Below, piece after piece: positions 21,575-32,763 of a stretch of DNA of 47,740 nt (position 1 is the first letter of the stretch; each line of letters opens with the position of its first letter). This stretch comes from Sphaeroforma arctica JP610. Its lineage: Eukaryota > Opisthokonta > Ichthyosporea > Ichthyophonida. Made by a program: the position numbers and the translations under genes. Below the pieces are notes generated by a model. The model worked only from the letters and a program-made list of their open reading frames with translations, ran no database searches and was not told the origin of the DNA. The stretch lies in assembly GCF_001186125.1 (NCBI RefSeq), contig NW_014039898.1:4483-52222 (forward strand). The letters run 5' to 3'.

Positions 21575-22867
21575 TTTTTAAGTGACCGAACTACTGTATT
21601 TATTACATTACGTTCCTCACGGGTTAAGCTAACTAAAATTAATTAGGTATGTAATTTTTGTTACACAATGAGTGAAGTCACTATGTGAACAAGAAAACCT
21701 GTGTTCGATTGTTGAAACGATTGCTTGGAATTCATCTGCAGTCGCCATTGCATACTGATGAGGTGGCGACATAATTATCCTCTGATTTATTACCGGATGA
21801 AATACCAAAGCAGAGGTCTACACTATGCTAGGCCATTTATTACGTCAGTTACAGGCCTTCCCCACTTTGGAATGATGTCAGTCAGTTACAGACCTTCCAA
21901 TCATTCGAAAGAGGAGTAAGGATACTCTCAGTCCTGCTTACACAATGTGCTAGCATATACGGCATGCAATCATCTGAGTGACAGTGGTTAATTATGCTGC
22001 AAGTGGCACGGCTGGTAGCATGGTTTACTATATATAATTCGATATCTATCGAAGATGCGGCACATACGTTTATGACTGCTTGGTAAATTGCTTGACTGGT
22101 GTCATAGACAATTGATGATGATTTGTTCGCGAACACAGCCTTGACAATACTAACAATCGGCTAGTCATTTATGCTGTGGATGGACCTGCTATGTATATTT
22201 CGCGGGGATGTACGATATATATTATGCATATTTTATATTTACAAAATAAGGCACACAAACATAGTACGAATGTTTCCAAAAATATATTCTAGTAGGGTGC
22301 AGCAATCTTTACAGAAAATGTCAAACACTCGCAAAAGGGTGATTTGTGAGTACCGGTGCATGACTGGGTAGAGAGGCCACGGTCGATCAACTGTGGTATA
22401 CTATGACCAGGAGACAAGTGGTAGGACAAGGTGTACGTACCGCACTGGGTGACGTTGTTGCACGTATATGTGTGGAAACAAGTTACTTAGAGTAGACACA
22501 ATCGACAAGGTCTATCACACATGACGGGGAAATGATATTGGGCAGATAATAAGTCTGCTATGGACCCCCGAGTATTCACTAACAAGTATATTTTACCCCG
22601 AGCGAATTTTACGCAAACAGAGCTCTTTACATGGTGCTGACGTCAATACAAGCGTATAACTTCATTTTAGGTGTCAGAGAGGAGACACACACGATAAGAT
22701 ATCCAGGAGCTATCGCTAGTGTTCTTATGCTGAGAAAACACTATGGGATTGTGTGTATTGTAATGCATAACTTGGTGCTGGAGACATCATTCAGTTACAA
22801 TCGACAATTTTGCTGTGCGCTGACGAGTATAACGCAAACAATTATGAGGCAGTGTGAAGGTGACCAG
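21575..22867. other. non-coding stretch, nothing recognised
   Basis: No reading frame with natural composition and no tandem structure were seen. Short frames at 21725-21919 and 22631-22885 look like chance. Confidence 0.4.
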
Positions 22868-23185
22868 GACGTTTTTATAAGGTGATACACTTAAAGTTGG
22901 ACGACAACGTGATGTGGCTCGTCGATGGGTCGACAATCGACTGCCGAGCGGTGGCGTTCCCGTGGGAGGACTTGCTATGGCTCGATGAAGAATCGCTGTT
23001 CTGCTAAGGGATCTTGGTGCTGCCGCGGGAGAATCTGCTGTGGCCGGAAGAAGGATTGATACTGGGATACTACGCTGGAGAGTTACCGCTAGAGGAGTTG
23101 TCGAGACTGGCAGCGGATTACAACGGCGAGATGGTGTTGCGCATCGCCGAGGATAGGCCGGGTGACAATCAAACATGGAAATGAA
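22868..23185 (+). pseudogene. possible coding fragment with an LPxExLLW repeat
   Basis: After an acceptor-like gaccag at 22862-22867, one frame reads VIHLKLDDNVMWLVDGSTID, then FPWEDLLWLDEESLF, an in-frame TAA, LPRENLLWPEEGLIL and LPLEELSRLAADYNGEMV, to TGA at about 23184. The three LP/FP-x-E-x-L units suggest an internal repeat. The patch is clearly GC-richer than its surroundings. The family is not recognised. The stop argues for a pseudogene or a mis-set frame. Confidence 0.3.
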
Positions 23186-23468
23186 TGCTACTGTTGGTGA
23201 CACAAGCGAGCTACCAGTTGATTACGTCTTCAGGAATACACAGGGTACAGTCGATTACAAGGCAAGATAATTTAAGGTAAGAGCTGCCTTGGTCAGTTGT
23301 ATGGATGACCAAGGCGGCGATATTGCGCAAGCGCGTGTTTATGTTCACATACAAGCGTATTATGTATTAGTGCATGTAAATATAACTGACAGCACAGAAG
23401 CTGCGGGTGTGAATTACAGGTATGTGCGTGTCTAGAACAGGCAATTAGATAAACTGTATAGTATCAAG

Positions 23469-24875
23469 TATTTAGGATATTTACATAAACACACACTCTC
23501 GGTAGATTTTCAAATCAACAGAACCAACACATACAATTATTATTACATTATTAAACAGAAGGCATTTATTTTGATTAAGTTACTATAGCAGAGACACAAC
23601 ATACATAACACATACACACTAGCTGACACACCGCGTGTAGACATATACAGAATATTATGCAAAGGCATGACTCATCGTAGCAAAACACTACGCGGTAATG
23701 CAAACAATATTAACATACACACAAGTATAAGGCGCTGTGCGTCACACATAGCATATTGCTACAAAATAATTGAAATCTATCAAACATTACAAGGCCGGCA
23801 CTATTGCCCAGCGCGGAAGGTTCAGAGAAAGCCGCCCATGAGTCGTGATCCCAGTGTGGAAGGTTCAGAGAACGCTACCTAGGAGTGGATCGTGCGGTCT
23901 AGTTACACGAGTGCTGGTTGTGTGTGGCAAGTATATCTATATGCTTAGAGTATAGGCGAGCACCCTGTTGACTCTAACTCAGTGGCGAGCAACCCTGAGG
24001 ACACGGCGCATTGAACTTTGCGTAGGCGTGTAGACATATGCAGAATATTATGCAAAGGCATGGCTCATCGGAGCAAAACACTACGCGGTAATGCAAACAA
24101 TATTAACATACACACAAGTATAAGGCGCTGTGCGTCACACATAGCATATTGCTACAAAATAATTGAAATCGATCAAACATTACAAGGCCGGCACTATTGC
24201 CCAGCGCGGAAGGTTCAGAGAAAGCCGCCCATGAGTGGTGATCACAGTGTGGAAGGTTCAGAGAACGCTACCTAGGAGTGGATCGTGCGGTCTAGTTACA
24301 CGAGTGCTGGTAATATTTAGAATATTTACATATACACACACCCTCGGTAGATTCTCAAATCAACAGAACAACACATACAATTATTATTACATTATTAAAC
24401 AGAAGGCATTTATTTTGATTTAGTTACTATAGCAGAGACACAACATACATAACACATACACACTAGCTTACACACCGCGTGTAGACATATACAGAACATC
24501 AATTATGCAAAGGCATGACTCATCGTAGCAAAGCACTACGCGGTAATGCAAATAGTATTAACAAAAACACAAGTATAAGGCGCTGTGCGTCACACATAGC
24601 ATATTGCTACAAACAAATTGAAATCGATCAAACATTACAAGGCCGGCACTATTGCCCAGCGCGGAAGGTTCAGAGAAAGCCGCCCATGATTGGTGATCCC
24701 AGTGTGGAAGGTTCAGAGAAAGCTACCTAGGAGTGGATCGTGCGGTCTAGTTACACGAGTGCTGGTTGTGTGTGGCAAGTATATCTATATGCTTAGAGTA
24801 TAGGCGAGCACCCTGTTGACTCTAACTCAGTGGCGAGCAACCCTGAGGACACGGCGCATTGAACTTTGCGTAGGC
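23469..24875. repeat. higher-order tandem repeat, about 555-bp unit, three copies
   Basis: Copies lie at about 23469-24025, 24026-24312 (truncated at its left side) and 24313-24875. Each includes the GGCGCTGTGCGTCACACATA and AAGGCCGGCACTATTGCCC landmarks; the first and third also keep the AT-rich left part and a GCGAGCACCCTGTTGACTC right part. A diverged partial copy of the right part follows at 24961-25049. Copies differ by several per cent. Confidence 0.88.
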
Positions 24876-25114
24876 ATTTTGAAGTCGGCGAGCAACCGCA
24901 GCCTTACTAGCGTGTTGCATGGCACCATCACAGTCGACAGAATAGAACGTATGTTTATTTAGATGCTGAGAGTACAGGCGAGCACCCTGTTGACTCTTAC
25001 TCGGAGGTGAGCAACCCTGAGGACACGCCGCATTGAACTTTGCGCGAAAACTCGAGAGTCGGTAGGAATCCGCAGCCTCAAGAGTGTTGCATAGTCGCAT
25101 GAGTGGTGTTGAGT

Positions 25115-25510
25115 TGGATAACATTATTACGTAAAAGTCGGAACGTGCTACATTATTACGTAGAAGGCGGAACATGTGCAACATCATTACGCAAGACTCG
25201 GAACATGCAGGCAGTATTACGTAACAGGTCGGAACGTGTAGCACTATTACGTAGGTGGCTGACCATGTATAACATTATTACGCAAGAGTCGGAACATGTA
25301 ACACCATTACATAGAAATCGGAACGTGTTACATTATTACGTAGGAGGCGGAACATGTACAACATTATTACTCAAGAGTAGGAACATGTAATCATTATTAC
25401 TTAACAAGTCGGAACGTGTAGCATTATTACGTGGGAGGCGGACCATGCATAACATTATTACGCAAGAGTCGGAACATGTAATACCATTACGTAGAAGTCG
25501 GAACGTGTAA
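25115..25510. repeat. about 28-bp minisatellite, block 1
   Basis: About 14 copies of a unit close to ACATTATTACGTAGAAG followed by TCGGAACATGT. Variants alternate AGTCGGAAC and AGGCGGAAC. Each unit carries an ATTACGTA core. Confidence 0.9.
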
Positions 25511-25604
25511 GGCGCTGTGACGGAGTCACCGAATACGCGCCCAACTCGAGTATGCTCATGAGGACAACATACCACACTCACACATTCAATAACATATCAT
25601 CCGC

Positions 25605-25868
25605 AGCCGAATCCGCAGCCTCAAGCGTGTTGCATAGTCGCATGAGTGGTGTTGAGTTGGATAACATTATTACGTAAAAGTCGGAACGTGCTACATTATT
25701 ACGTAGAAGGCGGAACATGTACAACATCATTACGCAAGAGTCGGAACATGCAGGCATTATTACGTAACAGGTCGGAACGTGTAGCACTATTACGTAGGTG
25801 GCGGACCATGTATAACATTATTACGCAAGAGTCGGAACATGTAACACCATTACGTAGAAGTCGGAACA
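25605..25868. repeat. about 28-bp minisatellite, block 2 (duplicate of block 1 start)
   Basis: The non-repeat leader (ATCCGCAGCCTCAAG ... GAGTTGG) plus the first nine or so units repeat 25068-25320 almost base for base. A 540-bp segment was therefore duplicated, not just single units. Confidence 0.9.
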
Positions 25869-28800
25869 GTTTACGTATAGATTTACAGAAAACGGGGCCT
25901 AGAAATGGGCCTAATTTTTGAATTTTTTTGTAAACACGTTTTGAATAAAAGGTTTACGTTTAAGATAATCGGTGAACGTTTTGCCGTAATCGTTAGCACT
26001 TACATAACATGCAATAACCAACATATAACACGTACAAACACGGATATCTCAGCAACTAGGCATGCTACAGCGCTCACATTTACACACATAAGAGAACGCT
26101 GTTAGCAACACATTAACACTAATTAGATATAGGTATCATACATATATGATATCATAAAATAATACATTCACGCCATCTCGTGTATAACAAACAGCACACC
26201 TATATAATAGTTGAGAAATCTCAATACAATGGCACATAGACTGTTCATAGAAAGACAATAAGTTACATAGATACTCATAAATATTATAGTATATATTAGA
26301 ATGATAGTGGATGCCAATAACAGGACGTACAACATACGCTATAGTATAAGAGATTGCACGCACAATAGATTGAATTCCAGGTGATGGTACTATGATATAC
26401 ACCATACATATATACACCTACAATAACCAACAATAATAATCAAGACTTACAAGGATATAGGCAATAACATAATCCGAGTATATATCGGTATAACAAGTAC
26501 TAACATGTATATAGACATAAAATATATAATATACAATAATAATGCAAACGTTATATTAATAACTATTTTTAGTTAATGCTTGGTACAGATAGGTAGCTAT
26601 ACCACCAGTAATGGTCGTAGCAACATCATCCGATATGATTGTTCAGATTATAACAGCTATATATATATATTTATGTATATAACAGTTATTGACATAACAT
26701 TTTTAGATACTTACCATAATAGATCCTAACATTACATTGAATTTGACAACAATACGCATTTCGAGATTATATAAAGAATAAACATTCAGACATTCAAACG
26801 ATTAGATAGACCATGCAAACATAGGATGATATAATAATTGATACGGTTAGTATTAATAGGTCATAATCATACATGATACAAGTTATTCAGAAATTCTTTC
26901 CCATCAGATTGAAATTCACGATACAAACAGATAAAATACAACCAAGCAAATCACAAATATAAGAATATATTTAAGGACAGAATGCCATAATGTATAGGGC
27001 GATAAATATATAAAATGATAATGATACCATAGTATCATATGTTATACTTCACTTTGCATGTCTACAGTAATATTATAGAACATGTCATAGACGAATGCGT
27101 ATATACACTTGTTAACATGAATCGTCAATACAAATAAATACCAGTATTTTGATCGTAAGTTTTATGATATANNNNNNNNNNNNNNNNNNNNTTAGCGTAC
27201 AACACATAAGAGTTAGATTAGGCGACAATCATACTATACTCGGCACAGATCTGGTATAGTGCTGTTTAGATTTCGATTCATAATACAGGATACTGTACAA
27301 TACACGATGTTACACAATGCTTTTATGGGCTATTTATATGGGTAACCATTACCTTCACATGGCGGGCTATCCATCCACGCACACTTATCCACAATTACCA
27401 ATCCACAATAGAGGTCCAATATTCATCATATACAGCTAAACTAAATAATGAACACATACGCAGAGTTATATCACGAACATATCCTGGTAAACGTCGCGTG
27501 CACGTAAAATCATGCACCATTCTGGTAACTGATGGAAGACATTTTCATAAATACAAGAAGAAAAGGAGAAAATAGGAATTACAAAAAATCACGATCGGTA
27601 TTTACAATATGTTGTTTTATATATAATTGGTATGAAAAATAGCTGTTGTAGCTGTATCTATTAACATTTTGGTCCGTTAAACTAAACTCTAATTTAGATA
27701 ATCCGATATTTTGGAGACGAAAAAGGGAGAATCTGATAAATAATAGGGAACACGTAAATCCCAAAAATGACAGTTTTAGGGCTATACATATATAGATAAA
27801 TACACTTATGTATCTATAAGGCTATATATTTACATATACATAGCCTCTATTTTTAAGCCTCTATTTTTACTCATTTTTATACGCGTTACAGATACAACGA
27901 TTACGTTTACAATATCGAAGGTACTGCGCGTCATGGTAAACCCGATAGTTGTGCGAAAACTTAGTTACATATTTTAACTTAAGGGTCAGACTCGTTCGTA
28001 GTATGCCCAATCGGATTTTGAGTTATTTATAGAGGGATCTGGCAAGTTTACAACATTCATTTGAAAAATGAGCCAAAATCGCTGAGGAACGAGCAATTAC
28101 GAGGTTCAGAGACATCAGAATACTTACAAGATGATAGACTTCTTGTTGGCTACATGGCGGGAAGTCCGCCTACGCACAATTGTTAACATTATTGTGGAAG
28201 ACACGCTTGAAAAATGCACGTAAGCACACACTCACCACATAGCATTATAGTATTCTATATAGAATATACTACAGTTATAATCACATATAGATATAAACGT
28301 ATTGTATATAAACGTTAAAACGTACATTCCGTTACCCTACTATTGTGTATAGTATTACAAACATACGCATTGGATATATGAAACAAGTTAACAAAACGTT
28401 AAGTCTACCGCACACATGCGAAACAGGCCGAACAGTTGTGACAAATATAGCAACTAGTATTTACGTTGTCCATACAGCCAGGGGCATAAACCATATTTCC
28501 AATCCCAAATAAGTAATACACAATTTCACATATATTTTGGAATAATTAGTTTTTGGTTATATGTACTATAGCTAATCACATATTGATATATATAGAAAAG
28601 ATTATTGATGAATATTTGGAAGATGAATAAGAATATTGGAATATTTGACATAGGAATGGGTTATTCGACTAGATTTGGCACAAGAAAATAGGTATCGAGT
28701 ATATTAATTTTGGAACAACTTTCTAATTCCAATAGAAATACTAAAAGACACGACGTAAATCCATAGTTATTGGTTTCCACAATTATATATATATATATAT

Positions 28801-29686
28801 AATTGTATATATATTTAAGCCTAGCTATAGGTCTATTGATAGATATTTTCATTTTTATATACTGATACAAATAATACGTTTACGATATCAAAATGTTCTA
28901 TGCGTCATAGTAGACAGACAGTTATTCGAAAACGTAATTACGTATTCGAATCTTATCTATTTTTATTAGTTTTTACTAGGTCGAACGTACGATGAGTCGT
29001 AGTAAAATAGTTAGTGTTTGAAAGCGTAGTTACGTATTTTTCTTCTTCTTCTAAAAATAAATTTTTATTTGTTGTTGTACCATGAGGCATGAAGTGCGAG
29101 TCCCAGATTACCAGAGTCCCAGACTCATATTTTAGTGTTTTTAACAGTACAGAATCCCAGACTCATATTTTAGTGTTTTCACCGTATACATGTAGAAGTT
29201 TAACGTATACCATTACGTTCATACATTTCAGGCCACGAGGCATGAAGTGTGAGTCCCAGACTCGGTGCTTATTAACAATATATATAGGTAGAAGCTTAAC
29301 GTATACCATTATTCACGTCGTGTATTTCAGATAACTATGAGGAATACTAGGCAAACGGCTTTCCGAAAACGTATAAAGAACGATACTGACTGTTTTTCTA
29401 TTTTAATCGTTTATTGTACTTATTTCTATTTTTTAGAATATGTATTTAATACAAATGAGAGTACTTTTGTCTGTTTTTACAATTGAAGTGCGGGTCTTCC
29501 AAATGAATATTTTGTATTTTACGACTTCTCTGATAATTTTAAAAGCATATAAATTTTACGACGATGCAGTAACCCCACGATCCGTGTAGGTTACTTCCCT
29601 TGTATTTTATTTATATATTTTAAATTAGACATGTCGATATAATATACATATTCGTCGAAAGACCAGACTCCAACTTGGCGGGGCTA
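25869..29686. other. very AT-rich non-coding tract with decayed repeats
   Basis: About 3.8 kb with no plausible gene on either strand. It contains TA microsatellites, a 20-N gap at 27172-27191 and diverged duplicate blocks. One block (about 27837-27975: tatataggct ... TACGTTTACAATATCGA) is echoed at 28815-28950 and partly at 28979-29040. A 150-bp tandem pair with GGCATGAAGTG[C/T]GAGTCCCAG starts at 29083 and 29233. I see no function. Confidence 0.6.
27172..27191. other. assembly gap (20 N)
   Basis: Unknown bases inside AT-rich sequence. Confidence 0.98.
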
Positions 29687-30071
29687 TGGACAAAGTACCC
29701 TAGGCGGATATTTAAGACCGGATGTGAGGACCGGACCAGGGAGAGAAATTAAGGACCGGACCAGAGGACCGGACCTAGGGGATTATTTGAGGACCGGACC
29801 AGAGGACCGGATCTAGGGGACTATTGGAGGTCCGGACCAGAGGTCCGGACCGATTAGTGGAATAGAGAATTTAATGAGATAAAAGTGATGACTCATACGA
29901 AACCATAGAGACGGGTATTTTCACATAACCCGATGGTAGAGAAAGTCTCGTTCCACATAGGATCGTGGTTAATAAATATACCAGGCGCGCCATTCCCAAT
30001 GGCACTTCTGACTGAGTTCACTTATTTCAGACTTAATACTCTTTACTAAGTGTGACTTGGTTTTGACCACA
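29687..30071 (+). repeat. 385-bp dispersed repeat R1, copy 2
   Basis: Same length and orientation as 21190-21574, with scattered single-base differences. Its last 61 bases are also the start of the duplicated upstream region of the THAP gene, so the repeat may supply that gene's promoter. Confidence 0.88.
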
Positions 30072-30402
30072 GAATAGTTTGTGTGCAAATATATTCACAC
30101 CTTGTGTACGTTTCCTTTCGTGAAGGTATTAGTAGTTGAGTTAGTTAGTTTTCGTAGTTTTAGTTGTAGTGTAGAATGGCCTCATCTTGAGGTCGATGTT
30201 GTGTGCACTGAGTTCACTCTTTTCAGACTTAACACTCTTTACTAAGTGTTACTTGGTTTTGACCACAGAAAAGTTTGTGTGCAAATATATTCACACCTTG
30301 TGTACGTTTCCTTTCGTGAAGGTATTAGTAGTTGAGTTAGTTAGTCTTCGTAGTTTTAGTTGTAGTGTAAAATGGCCTCATCTGGAGATCGATGTTGTGT
30401 GC
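30011..30402 (+). promoter_or_regulatory. tandemly duplicated 196-bp upstream region of the THAP gene
   Basis: 30011-30206 and 30207-30402 are near-identical. Each runs from ACTGAGTTCACT through a TTGTGTGCAAATATATTC stretch to ATGGCCTCATCT and the first Cys codons. In the first copy the ATG frame meets TGA after four codons; in the second it continues into the THAP gene. The upstream region therefore exists twice, and the first start would give only a tetrapeptide. Confidence 0.85.
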
Positions 30403-30909
30403 TAGGATGTGGTTTACTAAATGGTGAAGAGGGTGTCACTCTGCATCGGTATAAACTGCAATGGGATTCAAGCCTGTCGGACCGTACGATGGTATATGCT
30501 TCGATGAGGGTATGTAGCAAACATCTCAGAGATGATCAAATGGATACTTTCAAGAAAGGAAAACGCCCGCGTATTAGGTGTGCTCCAGTTCTGCATCTAC
30601 CTGAACCTATTGTTGATCTAGTTGACGAAAAACCTTGCGATGTAAAAACGAACATGCAATCAGGGTTTACCTCATCCCGACAACCCGTTAGACACAGCCA
30701 ACACTGATAGGCATAGCAAACGTAAGTTGGAGACTTTTTCAACTATCATGAAAGGGAAAAACAAAACCTTCAAACACTCACCTAGCATATCAACTTCCGC
30801 ACAAGATAGTGACATCATGTCATTAGCTGCAATGGCTACACGGGGCCGAGGGCGAGCCCAGGATGACATAGACATAGTCAAAGTATTTAAGCTTACTAAA
30901 AACCCCTAA
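30372..30909 (+). CDS. THAP-domain protein, short, with a probable frameshift
   Basis: THAP domains are C2CH zinc fingers that bind DNA, found in animal regulators and P-element-type transposases. ATG 30372 opens with DRCCVLGC, then GVTLHRYKLQW, RVCSKHL and a basic KKGKRPRIRC before VLHLPEP, which fits the C-x(2-4)-C ... C-x2-H plan at nearly full domain length. The open frame ends at 30707. A second frame from about 30646 (NQGLPHPDNPLDTANTDRHS, then KRKLETFSTIMKGK) looks like its natural continuation to TAA 30909. A one-base change near the A5 run at 30643-30648 is the simplest explanation. The gene stops against telomere-like repeats, so the original C-terminus may be lost. No transposase domain is visible. 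Confidence 0.65.
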
Positions 30910-30946
30910 CCCTAAAAACCCTAAAACTCTAAAATCCTAAAACCCT
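30899..30946. repeat. degenerate telomere-like CCCTAA(A) repeats
   Basis: About six CCCTAAA-type units with variants (CCCTAAAAA, CTCTAAAA, TCCTAAAA) between the THAP gene stop and the outer edge of the Gypsy B LTR. Same repeat type as the palindrome at 19493-19544. Confidence 0.8.
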
Positions 30947-32048
30947 AAAGCTTCAGCCCTTGGTAATGAGCTAAAGATTAGAGGATGGAAGACTGAGACT
31001 ATTGTCGTTATGACTCCGCTCTAATCACTCAATACTTCGGTCCAGATTTATTTGGTGTCAGTAAATAAAATCAGATTTCATTTCATTGGATATATGATAT
31101 TTCATTCTATATCATTCTATGCCTCGAAACTACGTTCCAATCGCAATTACCAATAAAACAACTCTAAGTCCAACTTAAGAAAAATATAAATAAAATCAAA
31201 AACACCATGCTGGTACAGTTAAATTATCTGTACCTATACCCCATCACATGGTACCTAGCTCTCCATCCCATTGAAGGCATAGACGGGCACATCTAGTTGG
31301 CCGGCTAGGGGGGATCTTATTCATGCTGAGAGTATTTGGTAGTACAACATGTGTCATCAAGTGTCAGTATCACCTGAGACTCGCCCAGTGTTGTATCCCA
31401 ATATTCTGATGGAAAAAATAAACATGTAGAAAAACCAGCATATCAATATCGACAGAGTCTCATTTCTCTGTCGTATACAATTATCAACAGAGTCTCATTT
31501 CTCTGTCGTATACAATTATAGTTCCAAATATACAAATTAGATTATTTGTCAATTATCTACAATTGCGTTTCAACGTATACCAGTTTTCATAACCGTAATA
31601 ACATTTGAACGATAATACATCACATGGTACCTAGCTCTCCATCCCATTGAAGGCATAGACGGGCACATCTAGTTGGCCGGCTAGGGGGGATCTTATTGAT
31701 GCTGAGAGTATTTGCTAATACAACATGTGTCATCAAGTGTCAGTATCACGTGAGACTCGCCCAGTGTTGTATCCCAATATTCTGATGGAAAATATACATG
31801 AAGAAAAACCATCATATCAATATCGACAGAGTCTTATTTCTCTGTCGTATACAATTATCAACAGAGTCTCATTTCTCTGTCGTATACAATTATAGTTCCA
31901 AATATACAAATTAGATTATTTGTCAATTATCTACAATTACGTTTCAACGTATATCAGTTTTCATAACCATAATAACATTTGAACGATAATACGTTTATAA
32001 TATACGTTAACATGTGCATCTACTATAGGAACCCGCTGATTTTGCACA
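30947..32048 (-). repeat. Gypsy B downstream LTR with internal tandem duplication
   Basis: Matches 38344-39048, but a 376-bp part occurs twice (31243-31618 and 31619-31992). The minus-strand end reads TGTGCAAAATC. Each unit carries two short hairpins (CGACAGAG / CTCTGTCG around TCTCATTT, and a close copy). Confidence 0.88.
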
Positions 32049-32763
32049 GCCCCCCCCCCTCCTCAGCTTGAAAATTACAATGTTGGCTTATATATATTTT
32101 GAAGCACATGTACTCAAAAAGCTCACATGAATTGTACAAGCGAAAAGAAGAAACAGGTTTCTATCATATAAAATGGCCTCAATGCTCATATTATACTCTC
32201 TTAGACGAAGTATACTTAGACCTTATAAGTTACTCGGTTACTCTATTACGTTTGGGTTTAGGTCCTTGAAGTCCCCGACGGGGGATGGGATGTTTCTGAG
32301 TACCTTTAGGGGGTACATACATTCCATATTCTTTGAAACTTGGAATGAATGGTGTCTGTGAATAAACCTTGACTACATCAGGACGATTGTTTGTAGGTAA
32401 GATTCTGTCCGCGTCTGCCTTATTCTTATGCAGGCGCTTACGAAACTTCTTATTAAAAGCTTTCAATACATCTGGATCATCGAATGCCGATGGAGGTAGA
32501 TCGTATTGTACGCCATCTGCAAACTCCGTGGTGTAGTAAGTATATCCTCATGTTTGTACTTCCCCAGAATTTTCTTAAATTCAATTAAAAGCTTTCAATA
32601 CATCTGGATCATCGAATACCGATGGAGGTAGATCGTATTGTACGCCATCTGCAAACTCCGTGGTGTAGTAAGTATATCCTCATGTTTGTACTTCCCCAGA
32701 ATTTTCTTAAATTCATATGACAAAAGAGGTGTAGTAGCTTCACGTGTGCGACGAAGGATGATT

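Noticed and set aside
22787-23203. 138-residue minus-strand frame rich in Pro, Ser and Arg
   Set aside because: It is the antisense of the more natural plus-strand frame at 22868-23185. Its composition reflects the GC-rich patch.
23667-24730. A 71-85 residue plus-strand frame conserved in all three 555-bp units
   Set aside because: The differences between copies nearly all change residues (for example T/A, H/N, Y/D, G/I), so there is no sign of selection on a protein. The frame follows passively from the tandem repeat.
25115-25868. CRISPR array
   Set aside because: Units are contiguous and variable without unique spacers, and the window is eukaryotic. It is a minisatellite.
21188-30071. 385-bp repeats as the LTRs of an 8.9-kb element
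   Set aside because: Although they begin TG and end CA, the interior shows no reverse transcriptase or gag, no primer site or purine tract is evident, and no target duplication flanks the pair.
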